Counted from the stretch's first letter, positions 5,369 to 15,237 are shown. The stretch: 30,012 nucleotides of DNA from an uncultured Faecalicoccus sp. (GCA_902497095.1 CABVDD010000024.1:1-30012), one strand, 5' to 3'. Notes: a model not told the origin generated them from the sequence alone. Made by a program: numbers and translations.

Positions 5369-6891
5369 CGTATTCCTCCTGCCGGCAATGTAAATGTAAA
5401 TATGGCACCATGCGGTATATTATCCTCAACTTTAATAGTACCGTGATGTGCCTGGATCACACTTTGACAAAGTGCCAATCCCAAGCCTAAACTTCTTTTT
5501 GAATCAGCTACTGTATTAGCGCCTGTATAAAACATCTCAAAAATCTTATCTTTCTTTTCATCTGGAATTCCTGGTCCATCATCTTTGATAGAAACTTCAA
5601 CTTGATTTCCTTTTGTACAAGTTTCAATTTGTATACAAGATCCTGGCGGGGTATGTTTGATCGCATTGTTGATCAGATTCACTACGACCTGCACAATCAA
5701 ACGTGAATCCATTTTGGCAACTGTGATCGCATCTTTTGTCAAAAATTCAATAGAATGTTCCAATTGATGTCTATCAATACGATTTAGAGCTTCATCGATC
5801 ACATCTTCCATCACATCATCACTAATATGAAGATCCACTCCTCCTTCTTCCAAACGAGTAATAGCCAAAAGATTTTCCACAAGATCAATTAACCATTTAG
5901 AATCATCATAAATATCTATATAAATATTATGACGAACTGATTCATCTAAAAGCGATTCATGATTTAAAAGATTACTGGCATTGCCATAAATTGAAGTCAA
6001 AGGCGTTCTTAAATCATGAGAGATCATCCTTAATAAATTAGAGCGTAAACGCTCATTTTCAGCCAATATCGCCGCTTCTTCTTTTTCTTTTAAGATCTTC
6101 AAATTTTTTAAGGCCATTGCCGATTCTCCTAATATAGACAATAAAATATTTTCCTCAAAAGAATCTATCTTATCTTTTTCTATTTCAATACCGGCAATAC
6201 CAAAAAAACTATCATCCATATGAATCGGAGCATACACGCCCTGTTCTGAAGCCATTAATCCCACATAAGCTCCTTTTTTTAAAACTTTATCTACACTGTT
6301 TTTTTCATTTTTATATAACATGCTTTGAGAAATAGTTCCATACGTAATGGAAGGCTGAAGTTTTTCATCTTGTATAGGATAGATGATAATCCCTGTATTC
6401 ATCAGTTTATGAAGCTGTACAGCGGTACAGGAAAATACCTGCGATGCATCTTTTGCCTTTGAAAGCTGCTGACTGGTATTAAACAAAACCTGTGCACTAT
6501 AAGCATCTTGCGAATACATACGTGCATGATTTTTCAACTGAATGGCCAGGGCACCTGCCAGAAAAGAAGTAACAAAGAAAATCAAAAAAGTGGCGACATG
6601 ATCTTTATTGTACGCTCGAAAAGTAAATTGTGGATATGTAAATAAATAGTTAAAAGTCAATACACTGACCAAAGAAAACAAAAAACAATAGAAACGATGC
6701 GTTGTGATTATCGCAAGGATCATTACACCTAAAAGATATAATAAAATAATGGTCGCATCATCCAATCCCATACGATAAAACAAACTGCCTATTCCACTGA
6801 CAATCAACAACATCAATATCGTCATCGATAAGTTATATAACACTGTTTTTTTGGTATTAAAAAATAGATATAATTTATTTTTACGATTCAT
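5365..6891 (-). CDS. kdpD: Short KdpD-like sensor histidine kinase
   Basis: A 508-residue membrane histidine kinase. Four membrane spans near residues 18-125 match the KdpD DUF4118 region. A GAF-like segment (about 140-260) precedes the HisKA domain with H292 in SHDLRTPLTS. The ATPase domain has the N box VVNLINNAIKHTPPGS, the G1 box DDGPGIPDEKKDKIFEMF and GLGLAL. Full-length KdpD is near 890 residues; the N-terminal KdpD/UspA cytoplasmic part is absent. The ATG lies 6 bases after a TAAAAT -10-like box (6903-6898) with no Shine-Dalgarno, so it may be leaderless. It forms an overlapping operon with the regulator and is divergent from addB. Confidence 0.87.
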   Translation of the reverse strand: MNRKNKLYLFFNTKKTVLYNLSMTILMLLIVSGIGSLFYRMGLDDATIILLYLLGVMILAIITTHRFYCFLFSLVSVLTFNYLFTYPQFTFRAYNKDHVATFLIFFVTSFLAGALAIQLKNHARMYSQDAYSAQVLFNTSQQLSKAKDASQVFSCTAVQLHKLMNTGIIIYPIQDEKLQPSITYGTISQSMLYKNEKNSVDKVLKKGAYVGLMASEQGVYAPIHMDDSFFGIAGIEIEKDKIDSFEENILLSILGESAMALKNLKILKEKEEAAILAENERLRSNLLRMISHDLRTPLTSIYGNASNLLNHESLLDESVRHNIYIDIYDDSKWLIDLVENLLAITRLEEGGVDLHISDDVMEDVIDEALNRIDRHQLEHSIEFLTKDAITVAKMDSRLIVQVVVNLINNAIKHTPPGSCIQIETCTKGNQVEVSIKDDGPGIPDEKKDKIFEMFYTGANTVADSKRSLGLGLALCQSVIQAHHGTIKVEDNIPHGAIFTFTLPAGGIR

Positions 6892-6967
6892 ATTATTATT
6901 TTACCAAAAAAATAATGAGCGCAAACAGTTTTCTTACGGTGCATTTTTTATTCTTTCTATTTTACGA

Positions 6968-6973
6968 TATAAT
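6968..6973 (+). promoter_or_regulatory. addBA -10 box placed for a leaderless transcript
   Basis: A perfect TATAAT ends 6 bases before the addB ATG (6980). No convincing -35 box is seen (TTTTTA at 6945-6950 is 17 bases away). No ribosome binding site exists between it and the start codon. Confidence 0.55.
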
Positions 6974-6979
6974 GAAACC

Positions 6980-9541
6980 ATGTTAAGAATACCTGAACAA
7001 GGCATGCTGATTGCACCGGCCAGTCTACATCTGCCTTTATATCAAACTATACAACAAGCCAAGGGAAACACGATTGGTTTAGAAGTTTACAGTCTAAAAC
7101 AATTTATACAACAATTTTTTAAAGGAAAAAAAATTGATGAGACTACATTATTGTTTAAAACAATGAGAAAATGCCAGGACTGCTCTTCAACTAACGTTTT
7201 TTACCCCAGCCGGAAAAGCTATGATTTTGTACGTGATACACTTCACTTTATTCAATATGCCAAAACTTATGGCATTGATTTTCATACACTGAGCGAAAAC
7301 AACCAAAAAGAAAAAGATCTAAAAGAAATCTTATGCCTTCTTGAAGATCTAGAGATTCGTGAAAAACAAATACCAAAGATTTTAAAACAAACTCCAAATT
7401 TTGATCAAGTTTATATTCTTCAGTATGAATATAACGAAGAAGAAAGTCTCTGGATCGATTTTTTACTTAAAAATGGTGCTCATACCCTTGAAGAAGAATC
7501 ATACACTAAAATAGAGTATTGGTCTATCGCAAATGCTCGAAAACAAGCTGTGCTTATCGCACAAACCATAGTCGATCAATACGATGCCGATGATGTATTT
7601 ATTTGTTGTGATCAAGCTGGGCAAAGACAAGTATTGGCGCAAATGTTAGATGCATATCAGATTCCTTATACTTTTCTTACAGAAGATACACCTTCTGTGC
7701 TTAGTTATCAGTTGATTTGTTGCCTGAAGTGGATCGCATCCAAAGATACTGAAAGTTTTATTACTATGATCAATGCGCTTCATCCTGAAACCAAAGAAAA
7801 TGTACAGTCTACGCTTCGTCAGTTTCCGGATTTGCTTCAAACAAGAAAGTCTCACCTTCCTGATTCTTATCAGGAAAATGCTTTATTAGATGAATATGGA
7901 TTTGAACACCTGCAAAAACAAATTGCCGCAACATTACAATGGCTAGAAGAACATGAGCCCTTGCTTCATTGGGATATAGATGACATTAAAGCCATCTTAT
8001 TATATCTACAAGAACAAAATGCCTGTACGATAGAAAACCTGCATGAATTTCAACAAATTCAGGATGTCTTAAAACAATGTCTTCCATTTATAGAAACAAA
8101 AGAAGATCTCTTGTTTTTATGCGATTTTTTAACCGCAAAAACCAATGCTTCTATCGCTACTAACATACAAGGTGTTTTGATCGGCCAAAGAAATGAAATT
8201 ACAGCATTAAGAAAAGTCTGTTTTTTAACCGATGCACATGCACGTTTATTCCCCGGCCTTTCTATGCATAATGGTATCTATGATGAAACCTATTTGGCAA
8301 ACCTTCTTGTACCTTCTTTGGCCTCCCGATTAAAAAAACAACGTGAACAACTTTTCACATGCCTGTCTTTGCCTGAAACATTATATATTTTGGTTCCGGA
8401 AGCCACTTATGATGGCAAAGAAAATCCGGAAAGTCATGAATTAGAAAAATGGATTGGTAAAAAGCCACAGTTTCAAGATATAAAAGAAAGTTCAATTTAT
8501 GAAAAACCTCATTTTGTTTTAGATCCGTCTTTGACAAAATCACTTTTCTTTAAAGAAGGACAATTTACCGGTTCCATATCTCGATTAGAATCTTTTGCCC
8601 GTTGTCCACTACAACATTTTCTTCATTACGGACTCTATTTAAAAGAAAAACGAGAAACTTTGGACATTCGTATGCAAGGCTCGATTTATCATCACATTTT
8701 AGAAGTTTTAATGGATACATATCAAAAAGAATATACGAAAGCAAATAAAGAAACTGTGACAAAACTTGTTCAAAATGAATTTTTGTTTATTCAACAAGTA
8801 TATCCGCAACAACGACCTTTTTTTGAAAGAGTTGCTTTAGAAACCATCGATAAAATATTAAAAATATTAGAACAGCTCGATGGATTTGAACAAGATTGGC
8901 ATATGCATACATCACATCAGGAATATAAAGTGCAGATGCAGCTGGAATGGCAAGATACCCCGGTTCTTTTGTATGGCTATATCGATCGCATTGATGCATC
9001 GCAAAGTTCTTTTGTGATCTTTGACTATAAAAGTTCTGACAAAGATATATCCATACAGGAATTTGGTGCCGGACTTGCCTTACAGTTAATTACATACACG
9101 ATTGCCTATGAAAAAAACAGTCATTGTCTGCCAGCCGGCTGTTACTACATATCTCTTAAGACATCACCGCAAACCGCTTTAGCTTATAAAGTGAATTATC
9201 GAAAGAAGATACCAGAAGCTACTGCGTTGGATTTAAAAGAACAAGTTCAAGAAGCCGCAAAACAAAAAAAATTAGCCGGTCTTATGTTTCAAGATTTATC
9301 GATATATAGTGACAACGATCATTTTGCCAAAAAGAAAGAACAGCCAGAATATAATCAAATTAAAGAACAATGGCAAACCATTCTTTTTTCTTTATTGGAA
9401 GATATAAAAAGCGGTATGATACAACCCGATCATACCAAAGGTGCTTGTGATTATTGCGCCTATAAGACGATTTGCAGAAATGCTGCCAATGAAGTCGTAA
9501 AAAACAGCCGACTAGAAAAGGAGGAAGATCATGCGCTTTAG
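6980..9541 (+). CDS. addB: AddB/RexB subunit of ATP-dependent nuclease
   Basis: An 853-residue protein that, with AddA, resects double-strand breaks up to Chi and prepares ends for RecA. The C-terminal PD-(D/E)XK nuclease has QGSIYHHIL, YGYIDRID and FVIFDYKSS, then QLITYTIAY. Four cysteines, C542, C823, C826 and C832, have the same CxxC-x5-C spacing as the iron-sulfur staple of Bacillus AddB. It is shorter than Bacillus AddB (about 1170) and shows no Walker A motif at its N-terminus, more like RexB. I chose ATG 6980 because the -10 box and an absent RBS fit there; the frame is open further upstream but only from within kdpD. It overlaps addA by 11 bases. Confidence 0.9.
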   Translation: MLRIPEQGMLIAPASLHLPLYQTIQQAKGNTIGLEVYSLKQFIQQFFKGKKIDETTLLFKTMRKCQDCSSTNVFYPSRKSYDFVRDTLHFIQYAKTYGIDFHTLSENNQKEKDLKEILCLLEDLEIREKQIPKILKQTPNFDQVYILQYEYNEEESLWIDFLLKNGAHTLEEESYTKIEYWSIANARKQAVLIAQTIVDQYDADDVFICCDQAGQRQVLAQMLDAYQIPYTFLTEDTPSVLSYQLICCLKWIASKDTESFITMINALHPETKENVQSTLRQFPDLLQTRKSHLPDSYQENALLDEYGFEHLQKQIAATLQWLEEHEPLLHWDIDDIKAILLYLQEQNACTIENLHEFQQIQDVLKQCLPFIETKEDLLFLCDFLTAKTNASIATNIQGVLIGQRNEITALRKVCFLTDAHARLFPGLSMHNGIYDETYLANLLVPSLASRLKKQREQLFTCLSLPETLYILVPEATYDGKENPESHELEKWIGKKPQFQDIKESSIYEKPHFVLDPSLTKSLFFKEGQFTGSISRLESFARCPLQHFLHYGLYLKEKRETLDIRMQGSIYHHILEVLMDTYQKEYTKANKETVTKLVQNEFLFIQQVYPQQRPFFERVALETIDKILKILEQLDGFEQDWHMHTSHQEYKVQMQLEWQDTPVLLYGYIDRIDASQSSFVIFDYKSSDKDISIQEFGAGLALQLITYTIAYEKNSHCLPAGCYYISLKTSPQTALAYKVNYRKKIPEATALDLKEQVQEAAKQKKLAGLMFQDLSIYSDNDHFAKKKEQPEYNQIKEQWQTILFSLLEDIKSGMIQPDHTKGACDYCAYKTICRNAANEVVKNSRLEKEEDHAL

Positions 9542-12500
9542 TCCAGCTCAACAACAAGCTATTGATATTCGCGATAAAAACGTATTGGTTTTTGCCAGTG
9601 CCGGAAGCGGTAAAACAAGCGTTCTTGTGCAACGATTATGCCAGCTTGTACTAAAAGATAAAATTTCCATTGATTCCATTTTGGCAATGACTTTTACCAA
9701 CGATGCGGCAAATGAGATGAAAAGTCGTTTGAAGATCTCTTTGGAAAACGCTGCTTCTTCTCCTTATATCGAAGAACAATTAGCACTGTTAGAAACTGCC
9801 AGTATATGTACGATCGACAGTTTTTGTCTGGGTATCGTGCAAAATTATTATTATCGAATTCCCATTAGCTATAAAATGTCCCGAACGATCGATGATACCA
9901 TTCAAAGACAAGCTTTTGAACAGGCTTTTCAACAAGCTTGTTTTAGTTTGCCTGTGCAAAAAATGGCAAACCTTTATCTCTTTTTCTCCAGTTTTGGCAA
10001 GAAAGAAGAAGATATCAAAAAAAGCCTGGAAACTTTGATTCAAACCGCATGGTCAAAACCTGAACCGGAAGATTGGATTCAATCCTTGATTCACAAGCCT
10101 TCTTCTTTAACAGATAATTGGTTCTTTCATTATTTTGATCAGTATCTGCTTTCTATGGACGCGCTTTTACAAGAGATGATCCTGCAAACAGAAGCAGAAG
10201 AACTGCTTGCGAAAAAAGAAGCTTTACAGCCTTGTTTAAATGCCCTTCATCATAAAAACTATGAGCTATTTAAACAAAGTTTTTTAGTCTATCTTTCCAA
10301 TACCGTGCGTCTAAAAAACAAATACGACGACATAGATACAAAAGCAGAGAATGAAGCGTATAAAAAAGCTGAAAAAAAGATCACAGATCTTTTATTTGAT
10401 GCAGATTTTTATCAAACAGAGACAAAAGATACACAAGAATTAAAAGAGACTTTTTGTACTTTAGCTTTAACAACGCAAAAATTTTATGCGCAGATCAAAA
10501 AAGAAAAAGAAGTGATGGACTTTGGCGATATGGAACATTTTGCCTATCAGCTTCTATGTCAAAAAGATATAGCACAAGAAGTACAAAATAAATATAAGAT
10601 GATTTTAGTGGATGAATTTCAAGATACCAATGATCTACAAGAAAGTATATTATCTTGTTTTGCACGTAAAAATAATGTCTTTCGTGTCGGCGATATCAAA
10701 CAAAGCATATACGGTTTTCGTCATGCCAAACCAGAAATTATGAAACATCATATGGAAAAACAAGATGAGTTTTCCTGTACGTTAGTTCTTGATGAAAACT
10801 ATCGTTCTAATGCATCTATCATCCATTTTAACAATGACTTTTATCAAAAGATCATGAACGTGGATGGAATGAGCAAACAGTTTGATCAAAAAGATATAGC
10901 CCGACCAGGTACAAAAGCACAAGAACAACGAGAGCAGTATCCGATACGTTTTTTGTATACGGAATCCGATATGTTAGCCGAACAAGAAAATATTTCAAAA
11001 ATAGAAGCGAAATCTATCGCAAGAGAAAACAAGCTGGACATTTTAGCTCATGATATCCTCAAACATAAAGAAAAAGGAGTTCCTTTCAAAGATATCTGTA
11101 TTTTAACTCGCAGTCATGGACCACAAGAAGAAATCAAAAAGGCTTTAGAAGCCTATGATATTCCCGTTTTGGCAGAAATCGATCATGGATTTTATACCAA
11201 TGCCAGTATTCAGATCGTCTTAAGTTGTCTGGAAGCCATTGTCGATCCATATAACGATATTGCCTTATGTGCTACTTTATTCTCACCTTTTTGTCAAATT
11301 CAACCTGACCAGTTAGCGCAAGCCTGTCTTACAAAAGAAAAAGGCACCTCTTTATATATGCACTTAAAAGATAGTGCGCTTATGCAAGACTTTTTTACAA
11401 TTTGTAAATGGAAACAAGATCCCGTTCCTTTGTTGATTCGAAAATTATATGCATGGCATGATTTTTATGAATCACATACAAGTGCACAAGATAAAACAAA
11501 TTTAGATCTGTTTTTACAATTTGCCAGTCAGCTAAATGATACTATGGACTTAGAAAACTTCTTGCAGCAACATGTACAAGCAGCTCGTTTTGATAGTTTA
11601 TCTGAAGCTTATCCTTATGGAAAAGAAGCTGATGTAGTATCCATTAAAACCATGCATCATTCCAAAGGGTTACAGTTTCCTATCGTATATGTATATTCGC
11701 AACATGAAACAAAGGATCGTATTTCCAGCGAACCTGTCATTGTCGATGAAAAACTGGGAATTGGTTTCCTTCAGCTTGATGCACAAAGACGAATCAAGCT
11801 TCCCAGTAAAGCACACCTTGCCATACGCACTAAAAAGCTGCAAGATGAATTAGAAGAAGAGATGCGTGTTTTTTATGTAGCTACTACCAGAGCAGAAAAA
11901 GAATTGATCTTATTAGATTCTATTTCCAGCGCCAAAAATTATGAAGCGCCTTTGTCCTTACAAAGCCTTTTAAAAAGACAAAGTTATACAAGTTGGATCT
12001 TTCATGCATACTATCATAAAGATTCTGGTCAAGTACATTTTGAAAGAATTCAAAATGTATATACACGTCCTGTTTTAAAACAACAAGCAAAAAAACAGGC
12101 AGAACATCCAATCTACAATAAAAAAACTTTGTCTTTGACAAACGCAACAGCGACATTAAATAAACAATTACTTCAGTGGCCGGACATTGATTTAGACATA
12201 TCCAATTCCATGCAAAGGGGTACTTTATTTCATGAAATGGCAGCTACACTTTCTTATCCGTATCAAAAAGAAGAATTACAACATTATGCCACAGAACATG
12301 GATATGACTTAACATCTTATGATCTGCAACTTTTACAAGCCTTAAATCAAAACCAAGAATATGCTCTTTATATGAAATTAAAACATCGTTTTGAATGTCC
12401 TTATATAATCAAAGCAGATGAAAATATCGTTCATGGTTTTATGGATTTGGTTGTATGGGACAAAGAAAAAATCATTATTATTGATTTTAAAACAGATCAT

Positions 12501-12650
12501 CTAGAACATGAAGAAGAATTTATAGAACGATATTCTATACAATTGGAGACTTATCAAAAAGCCATGAAGCAAATAGAGAACAAGTCCATTGATACGAAAA
12601 TATATTCTTTTTACTTAAGAAAATTTATTTCTGTCCATACAGAATCTTAA
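9531..12650 (+). CDS. addA: AddA helicase-nuclease subunit
   Basis: A 1039-residue UvrD/PcrA-type superfamily 1 helicase fused to a RecB-type nuclease. Visible motifs: Walker A ASAGSGKT (22-29), Walker B ILVDEFQDTND (about 358), RVGDIKQSIYGFR, LDENYRSN, VVSIKTMHHSKGLQFP and VFYVATTRAEKEL. The nuclease at the C-terminus has GTLFHEMA, HGFMDLV, IIIIDFKTD and YSIQLETYQ. Its ATG follows AAAGGAGG located within the end of addB, giving a coupled operon. Length is moderately shorter than Bacillus AddA (about 1230). No strong terminator is evident after the stop. Confidence 0.95.
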   Translation: MRFSPAQQQAIDIRDKNVLVFASAGSGKTSVLVQRLCQLVLKDKISIDSILAMTFTNDAANEMKSRLKISLENAASSPYIEEQLALLETASICTIDSFCLGIVQNYYYRIPISYKMSRTIDDTIQRQAFEQAFQQACFSLPVQKMANLYLFFSSFGKKEEDIKKSLETLIQTAWSKPEPEDWIQSLIHKPSSLTDNWFFHYFDQYLLSMDALLQEMILQTEAEELLAKKEALQPCLNALHHKNYELFKQSFLVYLSNTVRLKNKYDDIDTKAENEAYKKAEKKITDLLFDADFYQTETKDTQELKETFCTLALTTQKFYAQIKKEKEVMDFGDMEHFAYQLLCQKDIAQEVQNKYKMILVDEFQDTNDLQESILSCFARKNNVFRVGDIKQSIYGFRHAKPEIMKHHMEKQDEFSCTLVLDENYRSNASIIHFNNDFYQKIMNVDGMSKQFDQKDIARPGTKAQEQREQYPIRFLYTESDMLAEQENISKIEAKSIARENKLDILAHDILKHKEKGVPFKDICILTRSHGPQEEIKKALEAYDIPVLAEIDHGFYTNASIQIVLSCLEAIVDPYNDIALCATLFSPFCQIQPDQLAQACLTKEKGTSLYMHLKDSALMQDFFTICKWKQDPVPLLIRKLYAWHDFYESHTSAQDKTNLDLFLQFASQLNDTMDLENFLQQHVQAARFDSLSEAYPYGKEADVVSIKTMHHSKGLQFPIVYVYSQHETKDRISSEPVIVDEKLGIGFLQLDAQRRIKLPSKAHLAIRTKKLQDELEEEMRVFYVATTRAEKELILLDSISSAKNYEAPLSLQSLLKRQSYTSWIFHAYYHKDSGQVHFERIQNVYTRPVLKQQAKKQAEHPIYNKKTLSLTNATATLNKQLLQWPDIDLDISNSMQRGTLFHEMAATLSYPYQKEELQHYATEHGYDLTSYDLQLLQALNQNQEYALYMKLKHRFECPYIIKADENIVHGFMDLVVWDKEKIIIIDFKTDHLEHEEEFIERYSIQLETYQKAMKQIENKSIDTKIYSFYLRKFISVHTES

Positions 12651-12688
12651 AAAATTCGTTTTTCCTGTTTTTTTCTATATTGTGTATC

Positions 12689-12717
12689 TTGTTCATATCT
12701 AATTTACAAGTTACAAT
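12689..12717 (+). promoter_or_regulatory. Purine permease promoter
   Basis: TTGTTC (12689-12694), 17 bases, TACAAT (12712-12717). The leader is only about 35 bases, with no room for a purine riboswitch. Confidence 0.6.
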
Positions 12718-12757
12718 AGATGAGTCTTTGTTTCATAAAAAGACAAAGGAGAGAAAC

Positions 12758-14083
12758 ATGGAAAAACTTTTTAAGCTCAAAGAAAAAGGGACTTCGGTAA
12801 AAACGGAGATCCTGGCAGGACTCACGACATTCCTGGCAATGGCCTATATCCTGGGTGTCAATCCTATCATTTTAGGTGATGCCGGCATGGATCAAGGCTC
12901 TGTATTTATGGCAACCGCTATATCTGCAGCATTTGCCAGTATCATCATGGGACTTGTAGCCAACTATCCAGTTGCACTGGCAGCCGGAATGGGGGTAAAT
13001 GCTTTATTCTCGTATACAGTTTGTTTGGGAATGGGATACAGCTGGCAAGCTGCTCTATGCGCTGTATTTATTTCCGGTGTGATCTTTATTTTGATTTCCG
13101 TAACAGGTATTCGACAAATGATCATCAATGCCATACCTATTCAGCTAAAGCTTGCGATTGGCTCAGGAATCGGATTTTTCATCGCATTTGTCGGATTAAA
13201 AAATGCTGGTATTATCGTATCTAATTCTTCAACTATTGTAGGCATTGGTAATTTAACCGATCCAGCCGTATTATTGGCAATAATTGGTTTACTGATCACT
13301 ATTGCGCTAGTGATCAAAAATGTTCCGGCTGCCGTATTTGTAGGAATGGTCATTACTGCTATTTTAGGGATCATCGGCGGTATGATGGGCTTTGCGAATA
13401 TGCCAGCCCTACCCACTGATTTTACATTAAATCTGTCTATGCATGGAGCAGGTGCCTTTATTGATGGTTTTGGAGAACTCTTCAGCAATCCTATGGCCGC
13501 TTTCGTAATCATCTTTTCTTTCTTATTTGTTGATTTCTTTGATACAGCCGGTACATTGATTTCCATTGGAAACCGTATCGGTTTAGTCAATGAAAAAGGT
13601 GAATTGGAAAATGCCGAAAGAGCTTTATTAGCCGATGCGATCGGTACTGTATTTGGAGCTGCCATTGGTACTAGTACAGTTACCAGCTTTGTAGAATCCA
13701 GTTCTGGTGTTGGAGTCGGTGGAAGAACCGGACTGACCGCAGTAACTACCGGTATTTTATTCCTTCTATCCATTTTGATTTCTCCAATCATTTTAAGCGC
13801 TGTCACAAATGCCGTAACAGCACCAGCCTTGATCGTTGTTGGAGTCATGATGGCTCAACAATTAAAAGGTATTGATTGGAATGATATGGTTTATGCCACA
13901 AGCTCATTTGTCACTATCTTAATGATGGTATTGATGTATTCTATCTCTAATGGTATCGCTTGCGGATTTATCGTCTATACAGTTGGAATGTGTGCAGCTG
14001 GACGTATCAAGCAGATTCATCCAACCGTCTGGGTATTAATGGTAATCTTTATCATTTATTTTGCGACACCATATATGATGTAA
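12758..14083 (+). CDS. AzgA-type NCS2 purine permease
   Basis: A 441-residue multi-span transporter of the NCS2 (nucleobase-cation symporter 2) superfamily, AzgA/PbuG branch, importing adenine, guanine or hypoxanthine with protons. Signatures include the N-terminal GTSVKTEILAGLTTFLAMAYI-type block (about 12-33), LAAGMGVNALFSY, FLFVDFFDTAGTLI (about 249-262) and GTSTVTSFVESSSGVGVGGRTGLT. The last two are the substrate and ion binding segments of the family. I chose ATG 12758 because AAAGGAGAGA precedes it; the open frame begins 26 codons earlier without an RBS. Exact purine specificity cannot be read from sequence. Confidence 0.92.
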   Translation: MEKLFKLKEKGTSVKTEILAGLTTFLAMAYILGVNPIILGDAGMDQGSVFMATAISAAFASIIMGLVANYPVALAAGMGVNALFSYTVCLGMGYSWQAALCAVFISGVIFILISVTGIRQMIINAIPIQLKLAIGSGIGFFIAFVGLKNAGIIVSNSSTIVGIGNLTDPAVLLAIIGLLITIALVIKNVPAAVFVGMVITAILGIIGGMMGFANMPALPTDFTLNLSMHGAGAFIDGFGELFSNPMAAFVIIFSFLFVDFFDTAGTLISIGNRIGLVNEKGELENAERALLADAIGTVFGAAIGTSTVTSFVESSSGVGVGGRTGLTAVTTGILFLLSILISPIILSAVTNAVTAPALIVVGVMMAQQLKGIDWNDMVYATSSFVTILMMVLMYSISNGIACGFIVYTVGMCAAGRIKQIHPTVWVLMVIFIIYFATPYMM

Positions 14084-14086
14084 CTT

Positions 14087-14124
14087 AAAAAGATGGGAAG
14101 CCCTGTTGTGTTTCCCATCTTTTT
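14087..14124. terminator. Bidirectional terminator
   Basis: AAAAAGATGGGAA (14087-14099) pairs with TTCCCATCTTTTT (14112-14124). It serves the convergent purine permease gene (plus) and cytidylate-kinase-like gene (minus). Confidence 0.88.
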
Positions 14125-14811
14125 TTATGAACTTTGTCCTGTTTCTTCTTCAAAAAAGACATTTTTGTGAGCCAGATATTGATCAAGATATGCACCTTTA
14201 AGTGTTTTTGTACCCATTTTTATATCATAAAGCTCAGACAACATCTTTACAATATCCTCTGTTTGCATTCTGGAAGTATTGATCATCATATCATAATTTG
14301 AACTGGCGCCCCATTTTTGTCCCGTGTAAAATTCATAAAAACCAGCACGTCTTTCATCTTGATCATGGACAAACTTTCTGGCCTTTCGAGCCGGAACTTT
14401 ATATTCCTGGATGCTCCAGTTGATTCTTGTCTCTAAATCAGAATATATAAACAACTTTATGGTATTTGGATGATCCTTTAGTATGTAATCTGCACAACGG
14501 CCTACTATAACCGCACTTTCTCTTTGTGAGATACCTTGAATGAGTTCAGATGCTTTTTCATAAACTTCTGAATTCACAGAAAGTTCCGTTATAGCCGATA
14601 GCGTATGTCTTCCAGATATTGAAAACAAACCTTGCTCATTACGATTTTCTTCACGGAAAAAGTCTGGGTTAATTCCAAAATCATTGGCAATCATTTCCAT
14701 GATTTCTTTATTATAGTAACCGATATCCAAATACTCTGCCAATTGTCTGCCTATTTCTCTACCATTAGAACCAAACTGTCGAGATATAGTAATTATTACA
14801 TTTTTATCCAT
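14125..14811 (-). CDS. Cytidylate kinase-like family protein
   Basis: A 228-residue protein of the cytidylate-kinase-like family (P-loop NTPase fold). It opens with VIITISRQFGSNGREIGRQLAEYL, the family's variant P-loop, followed by a YYNKEIM block. A central AVIVGRCADYIL-type segment and R-rich lid (PARKARKFV, DERRAGFYEFYTGQKWG) follow. These proteins are distinct from the essential Cmk, and their substrate is generally unproven. ATG 14811 follows AGGT; a TATAAT box lies at 14840-14835. The gene faces the purine permease across a shared terminator. Confidence 0.85.
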   Translation of the reverse strand: MDKNVIITISRQFGSNGREIGRQLAEYLDIGYYNKEIMEMIANDFGINPDFFREENRNEQGLFSISGRHTLSAITELSVNSEVYEKASELIQGISQRESAVIVGRCADYILKDHPNTIKLFIYSDLETRINWSIQEYKVPARKARKFVHDQDERRAGFYEFYTGQKWGASSNYDMMINTSRMQTEDIVKMLSELYDIKMGTKTLKGAYLDQYLAHKNVFFEEETGQSS

Positions 14812-14875
14812 ATGATGTACCTGCGTATATTTATATTATACATGATTCGCAAAGAAAGGAAAAATGGAAAATAAA

Positions 14876-14905
14876 GGGATCCAAAGCACAAACGCTCAAG
14901 ATCCC
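14876..14905 (-). terminator. Terminator of the 99-residue protein gene
   Basis: GGGATC and GATCCC arms (14876-14881 / 14900-14905), with an inner AGC/GCT pairing, are followed on the minus strand by TTTATTTT. Confidence 0.7.
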
Positions 14906-14937
14906 ATACTCTTTTAAAGAGTGGTGTAATGCTATAA

Positions 14938-15237
14938 CTAGTTATTGACTTCCGAATATTTTCTACGTCCAGGATGCAAGTTGTCTACATAATAACGAAT
15001 CGTTAATGTTCCAGCAACTTTAGTTTTCACCTTTGGTTCAACGATAAAGCCGTCCCCTTCTAACATCGCATCCAACATAGCTTTACAGCAGGTAGTCGTG
15101 TTACCTTTTACACCCGGTTCACATTCGTTCATGAATTCTTTAGCGTTAACTTCAATGTATAACCACATCTTGTCATGTGCTTCTTGTTTCATTTCCTGTA
15201 AACGGGCTGCATACTGTTCTTGAGTCCATTTTTCCAT
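14938..15237 (-). CDS. Conserved-looking 99-residue protein of unknown function
   Basis: I do not recognise this protein. It is soluble, acidic in the first half and basic at the end. A helical N-terminus (MEKWTQEQYAARLQEMKQEAHDKMW and similar) leads into NTTTCCKAMLDAMLEGDGF and a beta-rich tail (VKTKVAGTLTIRYYVD). The CC pair at about residues 50-51 could bind metal or form a disulfide, but no CxxC motif is present. AAGGAAG nine bases before ATG 15237 and its own terminator support a real gene. It stands alone between the cytidylate-kinase-like gene and the divergent SPFH operon. Confidence 0.75.
   Translation of the reverse strand: MEKWTQEQYAARLQEMKQEAHDKMWLYIEVNAKEFMNECEPGVKGNTTTCCKAMLDAMLEGDGFIVEPKVKTKVAGTLTIRYYVDNLHPGRRKYSEVNN

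Noticed and set aside
12651..12757. Purine riboswitch before the purine permease
   Set aside because: Only about 35 bases separate the promoter from the start codon and the aptamer blocks are absent.
13141..13848. A 235-residue minus-strand open frame inside the purine permease gene
   Set aside because: It is antisense to a clear transporter, has low-complexity Pro/Ile/Thr/Ala content typical of shadow frames, and no RBS.
14938..15237. Zinc-ribbon reading of the 99-residue protein
   Set aside because: Only an adjacent CC pair and one other cysteine are present; no CxxC pairs.
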